The notes beneath the pieces were generated by a model, which made no database searches, had not been told where the DNA came from, and was given only the letters and a program-made list of their open reading frames with translations. This document shows positions 26,351 through 36,466 of a stretch of DNA of 64,000 nucleotides, in pieces. A program made the position numbers and the translations under genes. Source of the DNA: Sphingomonas sp. 28-66-16 (lineage in GTDB: Bacteria > Pseudomonadota > Alphaproteobacteria > Sphingomonadales > Sphingomonadaceae); contig NCGF01000008.1 in the NCBI GenBank assembly GCA_002281485.1, forward strand, positions 1 through 64,000. The letters are read 5' to 3'. Positions within the stretch are counted from its first letter, which is position 1, and every line of letters starts with the position of its first letter.

Positions 26351-28119
26351 GCAGAACGTTGCTGATAGTTGCCGCGCTGGCCTTGTCGCCGGCGGCAGCG
26401 GCGCTGGCGGCCGACCCGATCCTGCCGGTGGCGCGCGAAGCGCGTGCAGCCGATATCATTCCCGCGCAGCTCGATGCCGCCCAGCGGGCAGACTATCGCA
26501 AGGTTTTTGCGAGCATCGACGCCGGCAAGTGGACCGAAGCCCGGTTGCAGCTGGCAACGATGGCGAAAGGGCCGCTCCACGCGATTGCGCTGGCCGAAAT
26601 CCTCACGGCCAGAGGCTCGCCAAAGGCCAGCGCCGAGGATCTCGCCCGGGTCCTCGCCGAGGCGCCTGATCTGCCCCAGGCCGAACAGATCGCGCGGCTC
26701 GCGAAAATGCGCGGCGTTGCCGAACTGCCCGATCTGCCCTTCACCCGCGCCTTGAGCTGGAATCGCGGCGCGCCGGTTCGTGCCCGTGCCAAGAGCTCGA
26801 GAAGCGATCAGGTCGCCGCCGAGCTCGCCGTCAAGATGCAGCCGTTCATCAAGGACGATCTGGGTGCCCCTGCCCAGGTGTTGCTCGAATCGACCGACGG
26901 CCTGTCTCCCGAAGCGCAAACCGAATGGCAGCAGAAGGTCGCGTGGATCTATTATCTGTCGGGCGACGATGCCAATGCCCGGGCCATGGCCGCCAAGGCG
27001 TGCCTGGGTTCGGGCGATTGGGCCATTCAGGCCGATTGGGTCGCGGGGCTCGCCAGTTGGCGTCAGAAGGATTTTGGCAGCGCCGAAGACAAGTTCAGCG
27101 CCGTCGCCAGCCGATCGAGCGACGTCGAATTACGCGCGGCCGCCTTGTTCTGGGCGGCGCGCGCCGACATGGCCGCCGGCCATCCCGAACGGATCACCCC
27201 GCGCCTGAAAAGCGCGGCCCAATATGAGGAAACATTCTACGGGCTGTTGGCGCGGCAGACGCTTGGCATCCGATCGCCCGACAACGGCCACGAGAATCAG
27301 CTCGCAGCCGATTGGGCAGCGCTGTCGCGGCGGCCGAACGTCAGGGTTGCCGCCGCGCTCGTCGAAATCGGCGAGACCGGGCTCGCCGACGAAGTGCTCA
27401 AGCGCGAAGCCAGGATCGGCGATGTCGGTGCTTTCCCCGCGCTCTTGCGGCTGACCGGCGCGCTCGATCTGCCCTCGACCCAGCTGTGGCTCGCGCACAA
27501 TCCGCCTGCCGGCGCCTCCACCCCGGCGATGGCGCGTTATCCGGCGCCGAACTGGACTCCCGACGGCGGCTGGCGGGTCGACAAGGCGCTGGTGTTTGCC
27601 CACACGCTCCAGGAATCGAAATTCCAGACCGATGTCGTGAGTTCGGCCGGCGCCTATGGCCTGATGCAGATCCGCCCGGCGGCGGCGTCCGATATCGCCC
27701 GGCAACGCGGGATGCGGTTCGATCGTGCGGCCCTGACCAATCCCTCGACCAATATCGAGATCGGCCAGAGCTATCTCGAACTGTTGCGCGACATGGCGAG
27801 CACCGGCGGTCTCCTGCCCAAGGTGATCGCTGCCTATAACGCCGGCCCGGTGCCGGTCGAGGCGTGGAACGCTCAGGTCCGCGACGATGGCGATCCGTTG
27901 CTCTACATCGAATCGATCCCCTTCTGGGAGACGCGTGGCTATGTCGTGACGGTTCTGCGCAACTATTGGGTGTATGAGCGCGAGGTCGGCAAGGCCGCTT
28001 CGTCGAGCCGGGCAGCGCTGGCACAGGGGCTCTGGCCACGCTTTCCCGGCTTGCCCGGCGCGACCGCCGTCCGGATCGCCTCGCGCCCGCAACCGAATGT
28101 GACGGCCAGTGCCAATTGA
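26347..28119 (+). CDS. slt: Soluble lytic murein transglycosylase
   Basis: Periplasmic enzyme that cleaves MurNAc-GlcNAc bonds to form anhydro-muropeptides. 590 residues: signal peptide ([17 protein letters not shown]), a long helical superhelix region, then the SLT domain with catalytic Glu about 423 in [20 protein letters not shown] and [15 protein letters not shown]. Length and layout match the Slt70 type. The start ATG is the one overlapping the UDG-like stop (ATGA), which also places the signal peptide at the N terminus. moaB begins inside the last 11 bp. Confidence 0.94.
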   Translation: MSRTLLIVAALALSPAAAALAADPILPVAREARAADIIPAQLDAAQRADYRKVFASIDAGKWTEARLQLATMAKGPLHAIALAEILTARGSPKASAEDLARVLAEAPDLPQAEQIARLAKMRGVAELPDLPFTRALSWNRGAPVRARAKSSRSDQVAAELAVKMQPFIKDDLGAPAQVLLESTDGLSPEAQTEWQQKVAWIYYLSGDDANARAMAAKACLGSGDWAIQADWVAGLASWRQKDFGSAEDKFSAVASRSSDVELRAAALFWAARADMAAGHPERITPRLKSAAQYEETFYGLLARQTLGIRSPDNGHENQLAADWAALSRRPNVRVAAALVEIGETGLADEVLKREARIGDVGAFPALLRLTGALDLPSTQLWLAHNPPAGASTPAMARYPAPNWTPDGGWRVDKALVFAHTLQESKFQTDVVSSAGAYGLMQIRPAAASDIARQRGMRFDRAALTNPSTNIEIGQSYLELLRDMASTGGLLPKVIAAYNAGPVPVEAWNAQVRDDGDPLLYIESIPFWETRGYVVTVLRNYWVYEREVGKAASSSRAALAQGLWPRFPGLPGATAVRIASRPQPNVTASAN

Positions 28120-28636
28120 TCAATCGGCGGTTTTTCTGCCCGTCCGGATCGCCGTTCTGACCGTTTCTGATACCCGATCGCTCGCTGACGACCGGTCGGG
28201 CGACACGCTTGCGGCGCGGATCGACGCGGCGGGCCATATCCTCGCCGATCGCGCGATCGTTCGCGATGACGTGCCGGCGATCGTCGATCGGCTGACTCGG
28301 TGGATCGACGACAAGCAAGTGGACTGCGTCATCACGACCGGCGGCACCGGCGTGACCGGGCGCGACGTCACGCCCGAGGCGATCGAACAGGTGCAAGACA
28401 AGGCGATCCCGGGCTTCGGCGAGCTGTTTCGGTGGCTCAGCTATCGGACGATCGGCACCTCGACCGTGCAGTCGCGCGCCTGCGCCTGCGTGACGCGCGG
28501 GACCTATATCTTCGCACTCCCGGGATCGACCGGGGCCGTCAAGGATGGCTGGGACGGGATTTTGCAGGACCAGCTCGACAGCCGTCACAAGCCCTGCAAC
28601 TTCGTCGAGCTGATGCCCCGCCTGATGGAACGCTGA
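28109..28636 (+). CDS. moaB: Molybdenum cofactor biosynthesis protein B
   Basis: 175-residue MogA/MoaB-type molybdopterin adenylyltransferase-like protein. Motifs visible: [40 protein letters not shown], and [16 protein letters not shown]. Assignment to MoaB rather than MogA rests on length and the TGRDVTPEA sequence. Start is GTG, overlapping slt by 11 bp. No other Mo-cofactor gene is in the window. Confidence 0.92.
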   Translation: MPIDQSAVFLPVRIAVLTVSDTRSLADDRSGDTLAARIDAAGHILADRAIVRDDVPAIVDRLTRWIDDKQVDCVITTGGTGVTGRDVTPEAIEQVQDKAIPGFGELFRWLSYRTIGTSTVQSRACACVTRGTYIFALPGSTGAVKDGWDGILQDQLDSRHKPCNFVELMPRLMER

Positions 28637-28640
28637 GGCG

Positions 28641-29138
28641 CTATTTCGCCCCTTTGGCGGCGTCGCGCTTCTCCTTCACGAACCTGGCGAGATTGGCGTC
28701 CATCGTGACATACCAGTCGATCAGGTCGGCGAAATTGGCCTTGGTCAGCTTGCCGAGCGTGTCGATGTCGAACCACTCGCGCAACTGTCCCTTCTCGTTG
28801 AGCGACACCTTTAGAAACCGGTTGTTCTGGTTCCAGTCGTTCACCATCGCGTTGGTGAAGAGCGGCTCTGCTTCGTAATAGCTCTGAATGCTCAGGCCGT
28901 TGCATTTCAATGCCTTGCAATCGGTCATATCGACCGTGAAGCCGCTGCCGTTGGCGGCGCTCAGAATGTAGAAGGCCCCTTCGTCGTTCTTCTTCATCTC
29001 GGCCTTGTAGCCGGCACCCTGCAACGCGCTCGCGACCTGCTCCGGCGTCGATAGATCGATCAGCACGTCCTGCGCATTCGCCGCGCCTGTCAACGTCGCC
29101 AGGACCAGCGCGGTCATGGCCATTTTGCGATATCGCAT
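28641..29138 (-). CDS. Exported YbjN domain-containing protein
   Basis: 165 residues with a signal peptide (MAMTALVLATLTGAANAQ) and a YbjN-like domain: STPEQVASALQGAGYKAEM, FYILSAANGSGFTVDM, a cysteine pair in DCKALKC, WNQNNRFLKVSLNEKG. YbjN proteins resemble type III secretion chaperones in fold and are linked to stress responses in enterics, but the role in sphingomonads is unknown. It is convergent with moaB (4 bp apart) and divergent from the radical SAM gene. Confidence 0.78.
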   Translation of the reverse strand: MRYRKMAMTALVLATLTGAANAQDVLIDLSTPEQVASALQGAGYKAEMKKNDEGAFYILSAANGSGFTVDMTDCKALKCNGLSIQSYYEAEPLFTNAMVNDWNQNNRFLKVSLNEKGQLREWFDIDTLGKLTKANFADLIDWYVTMDANLARFVKEKRDAAKGAK

Positions 29139-29234
29139 CGAATTCCTCCCCCTCGTGGCAGCGCCAGTCTATCGCCGGATTGGCGTTACTCAACCGTGAT
29201 TCATCGCACCGACATGCTCGCCCGCGCGTCAAAT

Positions 29235-29249
29235 GTTCCTTGTTGGTTC
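29235..29249 (+). promoter_or_regulatory. Probable LexA (SOS) box upstream of the radical SAM gene
   Basis: GTTC-N7-GTTC, which is exactly the SOS box described for alphaproteobacteria. It lies 24 bp before the ATG of the downstream gene. A plausible -10 hexamer (TATGCT, 29257-29262) follows 7 bp after the box, so bound LexA would cover the -35/spacer region. The leader would be only a few nucleotides long. Confidence 0.65.
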
Positions 29250-29273
29250 TATTCGTTATGCTAAGCGGCCGGG

Positions 29274-30356
29274 ATGGCAGTCAAACCCCGTTCGACTCGC
29301 GGCGCCACCAACAATGCGACCAGCGCCCGCTTCAACGTGCCGCAGACCGAGGCCGATGGCGACTGGCTCGACGCGCGCGAAGCGATTGACGGCGCCGCGC
29401 TGCCGCTCCGCACCCGTGTCACGATCGAGACCCCGCGGACGATCATCACCCGCAATCAATCGCCGGATATTCCGTTCGATCGCTCGATCAATCCTTATCG
29501 CGGCTGCGAGCATGGCTGCATTTACTGTTTCGCCCGCCCCACCCACGCCTTCCATGATCTGTCTCCCGGGCTCGATTTCGAGACGCGGCTGTTTGCCAAG
29601 CCTGACGCTTCGGCGCTGCTGAGGAGCGAACTCGCCAGGCCCGGCTATCGATGCGCCCCGATCGCCTTCGGGACCAATACCGATCCCTACCAACCGATCG
29701 AACGCGACTGGCGCATCACCCGGGCGTGTCTCGAGGTGCTGGCAGAATGCCGCCATCCGCTGACGATCACCACCAAATCGGATCGTGTGCTGCGCGATCT
29801 CGATATTCTCGTGCCGATGGCGACCAGGGGGCTGGCGGCGGTAGCGATGTCGATCACCTCGCTCGATCCGGAGATCGCGATGACGCTCGAACCGCGCGCG
29901 CCCAGCCCGGCGAAGCGGATGGCGGCGGTCAGGAAGCTCAGCGAGGCGGGCGTTCCGGTCTATGTCTCGATCGCGCCGGTGATCCCGGCGATTACCGACC
30001 ATGAGATCGAACACATTCTCGAGCGCGCTGCCGAGGCGGGGGCGCTGGGGGCATTTTACCTGCCGGTGCGGCTGCCATGGGAGGTCGCGCCGCTGTTCAA
30101 GGCCTGGCTCGACGCGCATTTCCCCGATCGCGCGGCAAAGGTGATGGGGATCATCCGCGACCTTCGCGGCGGGCGCGAGAACGATCCCGATTTTCACACG
30201 CGGTTCCAGGGCCAGGGCCCGTGGGCGGCGCTGTTGCGCACCCGATTCGAGCTTGCCTGCCGAAAGCACCAACTCGGCAAAGCGCGCCTGAACCTGCGGT
30301 GCGACCTGTTCCGGCCCCCGCCGGGCCGACAGGGGGAGTTGTTCGGCGGCGATTGA
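29274..30356 (+). CDS. PA0069/Rv2578c-family radical SAM protein
   Basis: 360-residue radical SAM enzyme. The [4Fe-4S] motif is CEHGCIYC (Cys about 78, 82, 85) with ARPTHAF after it; NPYRGCEHGC and TNTDPYQPIER are characteristic of this family, which is related to spore photoproduct lyase but has no proven substrate. The rest is a partial TIM barrel (LTITTKSDRVLRDLDIL, GVPVYVSIAPVIPAITD). The gene follows a near-perfect LexA box, suggesting a DNA damage role (inference). The ATG is the first after the predicted promoter. Confidence 0.87.
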   Translation: MAVKPRSTRGATNNATSARFNVPQTEADGDWLDAREAIDGAALPLRTRVTIETPRTIITRNQSPDIPFDRSINPYRGCEHGCIYCFARPTHAFHDLSPGLDFETRLFAKPDASALLRSELARPGYRCAPIAFGTNTDPYQPIERDWRITRACLEVLAECRHPLTITTKSDRVLRDLDILVPMATRGLAAVAMSITSLDPEIAMTLEPRAPSPAKRMAAVRKLSEAGVPVYVSIAPVIPAITDHEIEHILERAAEAGALGAFYLPVRLPWEVAPLFKAWLDAHFPDRAAKVMGIIRDLRGGRENDPDFHTRFQGQGPWAALLRTRFELACRKHQLGKARLNLRCDLFRPPPGRQGELFGGD

Positions 30357-30438
30357 GATCGCCTGCCGCGAGGCCTTTTCGAACCGGCGCAATTGAGCCA
30401 TCCTGTCGGCGCCGCGACCGGCACCGGGGAATGGGGCA

Positions 30439-31113
30439 GTGTTCACGACCAGCGCACTGATGCTTCAGGCGGCCTTTGGCTGCATTTTGGCAGCCGCTAT
30501 CGCCAGCCGCGGGCCGCGACCGCGCGTGCTGATCGCGATCGGCGCGGCACTGCTCGCCGCGCGCGCGGCCATGCCGCCCCGCGATCCGGTGACGATGGTC
30601 TGGACGGCGATCATCATCCTCGTCTGCGGGTATCTGCTCGGGCGGCGGCTGTTCGCCAATGCCGCCGTGCGCTTCAGCGACGAAGAATCGATGTTGCGGG
30701 CGGCGATCCTCGCCGATGTTCTCCCCAGCGCTGCGCGGCACCTGATCGATCAGGGCTGGTGGCTGGACGTCGCCGCTGGCGAGACGCTCACGCGCCAGGG
30801 CATGGCGATCGAGACCGTCGTCTTCCTGAGCAAGGGCAGCGCGCGCGTGCTGGTCGACGATTGCGACGTCGGCACGTGCACCAAAGGCGACCTGATCGGC
30901 GAGGCCACCGCACTGACCGGCGCGCCGGCGACGGCAACGGTGGAACTGACGTCGCCGGCGCGCCTCTGGTGCATCAAGGCATCGACCTTGCGCGCCTATA
31001 TCGCCGCCAATCCGGAGATCGGCCCGCCCCTCGAGCGCAGCTTCCGCAACGCCCTGCGCGCCAAGCTGGTCGCCAGCAATCAGGCGGTCGCCGGCCGACG
31101 CGGCGGCGGCTGA
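30439..31113 (+). CDS. Membrane protein with C-terminal cyclic-nucleotide-binding-like domain
   Basis: 224 residues: three hydrophobic segments (about 5-22, 27-45 and 52-70), then a cNMP-binding fold from about residue 80 (LIDQGWWLDVAAGETLTRQG, VVFLSKGSARVLVDD, KGDLIGEATALTG, ATVELTSPARLWCIKASTLR). In the phosphate-binding cassette the usual arginine is missing (GEATALTGAPATATV), so ligand binding is uncertain. The three-TM plus cNMP layout recalls bacterial relatives of Popeye proteins. No HTH is present, so it is not a CRP-type regulator. The GTG start follows GGGGAATGGGG. Confidence 0.75.
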   Translation: MFTTSALMLQAAFGCILAAAIASRGPRPRVLIAIGAALLAARAAMPPRDPVTMVWTAIIILVCGYLLGRRLFANAAVRFSDEESMLRAAILADVLPSAARHLIDQGWWLDVAAGETLTRQGMAIETVVFLSKGSARVLVDDCDVGTCTKGDLIGEATALTGAPATATVELTSPARLWCIKASTLRAYIAANPEIGPPLERSFRNALRAKLVASNQAVAGRRGGG

Positions 31114-31140
31114 CCATCGGCCGTCGGCGACCGGGCAGGC

Positions 31141-32733
31141 TCAGCCCGCGACCAGCTGGTAATCCTTATATTGCGCCCTGAGCGCGGTCTTGAGCAATTT
31201 TCCCGTAGCGGTGTGCGGCAGTTCGTCGACGAACAAGATCTCGTCCGGCAGCCACCATTTGGCGACATGATGCATCAGATGCGCGTTGATCTCGGCCGGA
31301 GTGACGTCGCTGCCGGGCTTCCTGACGATCAGCAGCAACGGGCGTTCGTCCCATTTCGGATGATGAACGCCGATCGCCGCTGCCTCGGCCACGCCGGGGC
31401 AGCCGACGGCAGCGTTTTCGAGATCGACCGACGAAATCCACTCGCCGCCCGATTTGATGACGTCCTTGGCGCGATCGGTGATCTGCATCGTGCCATCGGC
31501 ATGGATCACCGCGACGTCGCCGGTATCGAACCAGTTGTCGGCGTCGATGCAATCTTGCTCGGCCTTGAAATAGCGTTTGATCACCCAGGGACCCCGGATC
31601 TGGAGCCTGCCCGAGCTCACGCCATCGCGCGGCTGCTCGACGTCATCGTCGTCGACGACGCGGAGTTCGACGCCAAAGGGGATCTGGCCCTGCTTGCTGA
31701 CCATGTCGAGCTGCTCGCCGAGGCTCAGCGAGTCCCAATGCGGCGGCGGCGCGCCGGCGGTGCCGATCGGCGAGGTCTCGGTCATTCCCCACAGATGCGC
31801 GACCCGTGCGCCCATCTTCATGATCCGCTCGATCATCGCGCGCGGCGCGGCCGATCCGCCGATCGTGACCTGCTTGAGATATTGGGGAATCTCGCCGGTC
31901 GCATCGATATGCTGGAACATCGCCAGCCAGACCGTCGGCACGCCCGCCGAATGCGTCACCTTTTCCTGGTTCATCAGTCGACACAGCACCGCCGGATCGT
32001 TGACGCACGCATAGACGAACTTCGCCCCCGAGAGCGCACCGGCGAACGGCAGCCCCCACGCGGCCGCGTGGAACATCGGCACCACCGGCAGGATCACCGC
32101 CTGCGACGAGATGTTGAGCAACCATGGCGCCACGCCGGCCATGGCGTGGAGCATCGTCGAGCGGTGCTCGTAAAGCACCCCCTTGGGGTTGCCCGTCGTC
32201 CCGCTGGTGTAGCACAACATGCACGGGTCGCGCTCGGGCCCCTCATGCCATTGATAATGGCCGTCGTGCACCGCGATGAGGCCTTCGAAACTGTCGGGGC
32301 CGTCGCCGTCGAAGCAGATATAGTGTTCGACGCTCGTCCAGTGCGGCTTCAGCCGGTCGACGATCGGCTGGAACTGCTTGTCGTAGAGCAGCACGCGGTC
32401 CTCGGCATGGTTGACGATATAGATCAGTTGCTCGTCGAACAGGCGCGGGTTGACGGTGTGGATGACGCCGCCCATCCCGATCGCGCCGTACCAGCTCGCA
32501 AGATGCCGGCTGTGGTTCATCGCAAGGGTCGCGACCCGGTCGCCCGGCTCGATACCCAGCGATTCAAGCGCTTGCGCGAGTTTCTTCGCATCGCGGGCGA
32601 TCCCCGCCCAGCTCGTCCGGGTCTCCTGTCCGTCAGCCCAATGCGTGACGATTTCACGCGCGCCATGTTCGCGTGCGGCATGATCGAGCAGTCGCGGCAC
32701 CCGCAACTCGAAATCCTGCATTCCACCCAGCAT
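31141..32733 (-). CDS. Fatty acid--CoA ligase (AMP-dependent synthetase)
   Basis: Activates a carboxylic acid as acyl-AMP and transfers it to CoA. About 530 residues: P-loop-like [31 protein letters not shown] (A5), [14 protein letters not shown] (A7) and the A10 region [16 protein letters not shown] with the catalytic Lys. The sequence resembles medium/long-chain FACS-like enzymes, exact chain length unknown. Two adjacent ATG codons follow AGGAG; the second (32733) has the better spacing (5 nt). The gene is 8 bp downstream of dnaE, probably cotranscribed. Confidence 0.9.
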   Translation of the reverse strand: MLGGMQDFELRVPRLLDHAAREHGAREIVTHWADGQETRTSWAGIARDAKKLAQALESLGIEPGDRVATLAMNHSRHLASWYGAIGMGGVIHTVNPRLFDEQLIYIVNHAEDRVLLYDKQFQPIVDRLKPHWTSVEHYICFDGDGPDSFEGLIAVHDGHYQWHEGPERDPCMLCYTSGTTGNPKGVLYEHRSTMLHAMAGVAPWLLNISSQAVILPVVPMFHAAAWGLPFAGALSGAKFVYACVNDPAVLCRLMNQEKVTHSAGVPTVWLAMFQHIDATGEIPQYLKQVTIGGSAAPRAMIERIMKMGARVAHLWGMTETSPIGTAGAPPPHWDSLSLGEQLDMVSKQGQIPFGVELRVVDDDDVEQPRDGVSSGRLQIRGPWVIKRYFKAEQDCIDADNWFDTGDVAVIHADGTMQITDRAKDVIKSGGEWISSVDLENAAVGCPGVAEAAAIGVHHPKWDERPLLLIVRKPGSDVTPAEINAHLMHHVAKWWLPDEILFVDELPHTATGKLLKTALRAQYKDYQLVAG

Positions 32734-32741
32734 CATCGCTC

Positions 32742-35700
32742 CTATCCGACGAGCGCCAGCCGCTTCGTCTCGGCGGTCTTGAGCGCTACCTCGGTGACAC
32801 CCTGCATCGTCTCGATCCGGCTCGCAAGTTCGCCGTCGAGCAGGAAGTCGCGACCGAGCAGCAATTCGGCCTCGCCGCCGCCGGGCAACGTCGCACGCAG
32901 ATAGACTTCGCCGCGCGCGCCGCGCGCCTCGGCGATCAGCGCGCCCAATTCGGCAATCACGGCGGGGGTCTCGACGGCGATCTCCATCACCATCCGGGCA
33001 TGGTTGGCGAGCGAGGCAAATGGCTGGAGCCGCTTGACCGTCACCCGCGGGGTTTCCTCCCCCGCGCGACGATCGAGTTCGACCGTGGCGATGCCGCAAT
33101 CCCCAGTGCGCGCCGCATCCTCAAGATCGGCCGATACGGCATCGTCGAAACAGGTCGCCACGAACTGGCCCGAGGCATCCGACAGCGTCGCCATCAGATA
33201 GCGCCGCCCCTTCGCCGAGGTGCGCCACTTCGCCTCCTCGACGAGCACCGCCATCGTCGCCCCGACCCGCCCCTCGGACGGAATGTTGAGCTCGCCCAGC
33301 GCCGCATAGCTTCGCGCGCCGTGCATCCGCGCGAGATGGCGGTGGCGATCGACCGGATGGGCCGAAAAATAGAAGCCGAACGCCTCGCGCTCCTGATCCA
33401 TCCGCTGCGCCAGCGTCCAGCGCGCCGACAGCGGCAACTGGATCGATGCGCCCGACGAGGGCTCGCTTTCTCCGAACAGCCCGCCCTGCCCGCTGGTGCG
33501 CTGATCGTGCAGTCGCGCGGCTACCGCCAGGATCGTCTCGGCCGCCGCAAAGATTCCCGCCCGGTTGAGATCGATGCCGTCGAAAGCGCCCGCTGCCGCC
33601 AGCGTTTCGAGCTGCCGCTTGTTGAGCAGGCGAGGATCGACGCGGGTCGCCAGATCGTCGAGCGAGGCGAACGGGCCACGCTCGACGCGTTCGGCCACCA
33701 GCCGCTCCATCGCGCCTTCGCCGACGCTCTTCAGCGCGGCCAGCGCGTAGCGGACGGCAAGCCCGTCGGCGGTCGCCTCGACCGTGAACTCGGCGTCGCT
33801 GGCATTGATGCACGGTGGCAGGATCGCCACCCCCATCCGCCGCATATCATCGGTGAACACGCCGAGCTTGTCGGTCAGCGTCATGTCGAAGCACATCGAC
33901 GCCGCGAAGAATTCATGCGGATAATGCGCCTTGAGCCACGCGGTCTGGTAGGTCAGGAGGGCATACGCGGCGGCGTGGCTCTTGTTGAAACCATAGCCGG
34001 CGAACTTGTCGATCAAATCGAACAGCTCATTGGCCTTGGCGGCGGGAATGCCGTTGGTCTTGAGGCAGCCATCGACGAAACCGGCGCGCTGGGCGTCCAT
34101 CTCGGCCTTGATCTTCTTGCCCATCGCCCGGCGCAGCATGTCGGCGCCGCCAAGGCTGTACCCGGCGAGCACCTGCGCGGCCTGCATCACCTGTTCCTGA
34201 TAGACGAAGATTCCATAGGTCTCGGCGAGGATCGGCGCGAGCAGCGGATGGGGGTATTCGATCTTTTCCTGGCCGTTCTTGCGCCGGCCGAACATCGGGA
34301 TATTGTCCATCGGGCCTGGCCGATAGAGCGCGCCGAGCGCGATGATGTCCTCGAACACCGTCGGCTTGACCGCCGACAGCGTGCGCCGCATCCCCTCCGA
34401 TTCGACCTGGAACACGCCGACGGTATTGCCGCTCTGGAGCAGGCGATAGGTGGCCTCGTCATCCCATTCGAGCGTCGACAGATCGATTTGAATGTTGCGC
34501 AGGGCAAGCATCTGCACGGCCTTCTTCAGCACCGACAGCGTCTTGAGGCCGAGAAAGTCGAATTTCACCAGCCCCGCCGCCTCGACATATTTCATGTCGA
34601 ACTGGGTGACCGGCATGTCGGATCGGGGGTCACGGTAGAGCGGGACCAGTTCGGCGAGCGGGCGATCGCCGATGACGACGCCCGCCGCGTGGGTGGAGGA
34701 ATGGCGCGGCAGGCCCTCGAGCTTCATCGCCAGATCGAGCAGGTGCTTGACGCCGCTGTCGGTGCGATATTCGGCGGCCAGCTCCGAGACGCCGTTGAGC
34801 GCGCGATCGAGCGTCCAGGGATCGGTCGGATGGTTGGGGATGAGCTTGGCGAGCCGGTCGACCTGGCCATAACCCATCTGAAGGACGCGTCCCGTGTCCT
34901 TGAGCACCGCGCGCGCCTTCAGTCGCCCGAAGGTGATGATTTGTGCGACATGATCGGTGCCATATTTGCGCTGGACGTAGCGGATCACCTCCTCGCGCCG
35001 GGTTTCGCAGAAATCGATGTCGAAATCGGGCATCGACACGCGTTCGGGGTTGAGGAAGCGTTCGAACAGCAGCCCGAGTTTCATCGGATCGAGATCGGTG
35101 ATCGTCAGCGCCCAGGCAACCACCGAACCGGCGCCCGAACCGCGCCCCGGGCCGACCGGAATGTCGTTGTCCTTGGCCCATTTGATGAAATCCGCGACGA
35201 TCAGGAAATAGCCGGGAAAACCCATCTTGATGATGACGTCGAGCTCGAATTCGAGCCGGTCGCGATAGGGCTGCGCCCAGTCGGCCTCCGCTTCTTCCCG
35301 CCCGCTTGGGCGAGGGGCCGGCGGTGCGCCTTCCGCCGCGAGAACCGCGCCTGAGGCAACGCCCACCCCTAACCCGGTTTCGGTTGAACGATGCCCCGCA
35401 TCGTTCAGGTCAGGCTGGGAGCCTGACCGTTCTGAACCTCGCGAGCGGGCGGGGGATCGGAGCGCGGCGATCTTCGCCAGCCGCATCTCCAGCCCGGCGC
35501 GCGCGTCACGGCGCAGGGCCTCGGCCTCGGCGACGGTGTCGCCGGCGAGGCTCGGCAGAATCGGCTTGCGCTTGGGCGCGGCGATCGCGCAGCGCTGCGC
35601 GACCACCAGCGTGTTGGCGATCGCCTCGGGAAGATCGTCGAACAGCGCCCGCATCTCCTTGGCCGGCTTCATCCACGCATCGGGGCAGCTTTTCGGGCGA

Positions 35701-36398
35701 TCGTCGCTGGCGATATAAGTCGAATTGGCGATGCACAGCATTGCGTCATGCGCTTCGCCGAAGCTCTGCTCGGCAAAGCAGCATGGATTGGTCGCGACGA
35801 TCGGCAGGTTGCGATCATAGGCGAGATCGAGCAGCGCCGCTTCGGCCCTGCCCTCGATCTCGTCGAGCCGCCGGGTCAGCTCGATATAGAGCCGGTCGGG
35901 GAACAACGCCTCGAGCCGATCGGCATAGGCCAGCGCGGCATCGGGCTGGTCCTCGGCGAACAGCCGGGCGAGCCCGCCCTCGCGCCCGGCGGTCAGCGCG
36001 ATCAGGCCGTCGGTCTTCCCCTCGAGCGCGGCAAAATCGACGTGCGGGGCAAGCTCGAGCGGTCGCGCGAGATGCGCTCGCGACACCAGTCCGCACAAAT
36101 TCTGATAGCCGGTCTCGTCCTGCGCATAGAGCGCAAGCCAATCGAGCGGCGCGGCAACGCCTTCGGGCATGTCGGGCCGCGCGACGCCGAGCATCGCGCC
36201 GATGATCGGCTGCACCCCCGCCCCGCGCGCCGCCTCGGCAAAGGCCATCGCGGCATAGAGCCCGTTGCGGTCGGTCAGCGCCGCCGCCGGAAAGCCGAGT
36301 TCCTGCGCGCGCTTGGCGATCGCCTTGGGCTCGATCGCCCCGTCGAGCATCGTGAACGAGGAGAAGATACGAAGGGGCACGAAACCGGCATGGGGCAT
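32742..36398 (-). CDS. dnaE: DNA polymerase III subunit alpha, with in-frame insertion
   Basis: Replicative polymerase, 1218 residues. Order: N-terminal PHP domain (FVPLRIFSSFTMLDGA, metal histidines changed, so probably no PHP exonuclease), polymerase core with GPGRGSGAGSVVAWAL and catalytic aspartates in PDFDIDF (about 458-463), HSSTHAAGVVIGD, FNKSHAAAYALLTYQ, then the beta-clamp/OB region. Residues about 314-373 do not match DnaE: a Ser/Gly/Pro-rich stretch between GLEMRLAKIAAL and YRDRLEFELDVI, encoded by a palindromic element (see the repeat entry). It keeps the reading frame. The following gene is an acyl-CoA ligase; upstream is glutathione peroxidase. Confidence 0.96.
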   Translation of the reverse strand: MPHAGFVPLRIFSSFTMLDGAIEPKAIAKRAQELGFPAAALTDRNGLYAAMAFAEAARGAGVQPIIGAMLGVARPDMPEGVAAPLDWLALYAQDETGYQNLCGLVSRAHLARPLELAPHVDFAALEGKTDGLIALTAGREGGLARLFAEDQPDAALAYADRLEALFPDRLYIELTRRLDEIEGRAEAALLDLAYDRNLPIVATNPCCFAEQSFGEAHDAMLCIANSTYIASDDRPKSCPDAWMKPAKEMRALFDDLPEAIANTLVVAQRCAIAAPKRKPILPSLAGDTVAEAEALRRDARAGLEMRLAKIAALRSPARSRGSERSGSQPDLNDAGHRSTETGLGVGVASGAVLAAEGAPPAPRPSGREEAEADWAQPYRDRLEFELDVIIKMGFPGYFLIVADFIKWAKDNDIPVGPGRGSGAGSVVAWALTITDLDPMKLGLLFERFLNPERVSMPDFDIDFCETRREEVIRYVQRKYGTDHVAQIITFGRLKARAVLKDTGRVLQMGYGQVDRLAKLIPNHPTDPWTLDRALNGVSELAAEYRTDSGVKHLLDLAMKLEGLPRHSSTHAAGVVIGDRPLAELVPLYRDPRSDMPVTQFDMKYVEAAGLVKFDFLGLKTLSVLKKAVQMLALRNIQIDLSTLEWDDEATYRLLQSGNTVGVFQVESEGMRRTLSAVKPTVFEDIIALGALYRPGPMDNIPMFGRRKNGQEKIEYPHPLLAPILAETYGIFVYQEQVMQAAQVLAGYSLGGADMLRRAMGKKIKAEMDAQRAGFVDGCLKTNGIPAAKANELFDLIDKFAGYGFNKSHAAAYALLTYQTAWLKAHYPHEFFAASMCFDMTLTDKLGVFTDDMRRMGVAILPPCINASDAEFTVEATADGLAVRYALAALKSVGEGAMERLVAERVERGPFASLDDLATRVDPRLLNKRQLETLAAAGAFDGIDLNRAGIFAAAETILAVAARLHDQRTSGQGGLFGESEPSSGASIQLPLSARWTLAQRMDQEREAFGFYFSAHPVDRHRHLARMHGARSYAALGELNIPSEGRVGATMAVLVEEAKWRTSAKGRRYLMATLSDASGQFVATCFDDAVSADLEDAARTGDCGIATVELDRRAGEETPRVTVKRLQPFASLANHARMVMEIAVETPAVIAELGALIAEARGARGEVYLRATLPGGGEAELLLGRDFLLDGELASRIETMQGVTEVALKTAETKRLALVG
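35280..35459. repeat. Palindromic repeat-like element inserted within dnaE
   Basis: About 180 bp, a multiple of three, that interrupts conserved DnaE sequence. It contains two perfect hairpins placed back to back: arms 35385-35394/35398-35407 (10 bp, 3-nt loop CCC) and arms 35408-35416/35420-35428 (9 bp, 3-nt loop GGG). The flanks are C/G-rich (CCCGCCCGCTTGGG at one side, CGAGCGGGCGGGGG at the other) and partly complementary, as in intergenic repeats. Boundaries are my estimate from where DnaE similarity stops. Confidence 0.75.
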
Positions 36399-36466
36399 GG
36401 CGAAGACTATGCGGCCTTCATCCGATTCGCGAAACCGTCATAAAGCTTCGTCGCGACAAATCGTCC

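Noticed and set aside
32673-35354. 893-codon open frame antisense to dnaE
   Set aside because: Composition is the usual shadow of a GC-rich coding strand (Arg/Asp/Gln/His-rich, no domain); dnaE on the other strand is certain.
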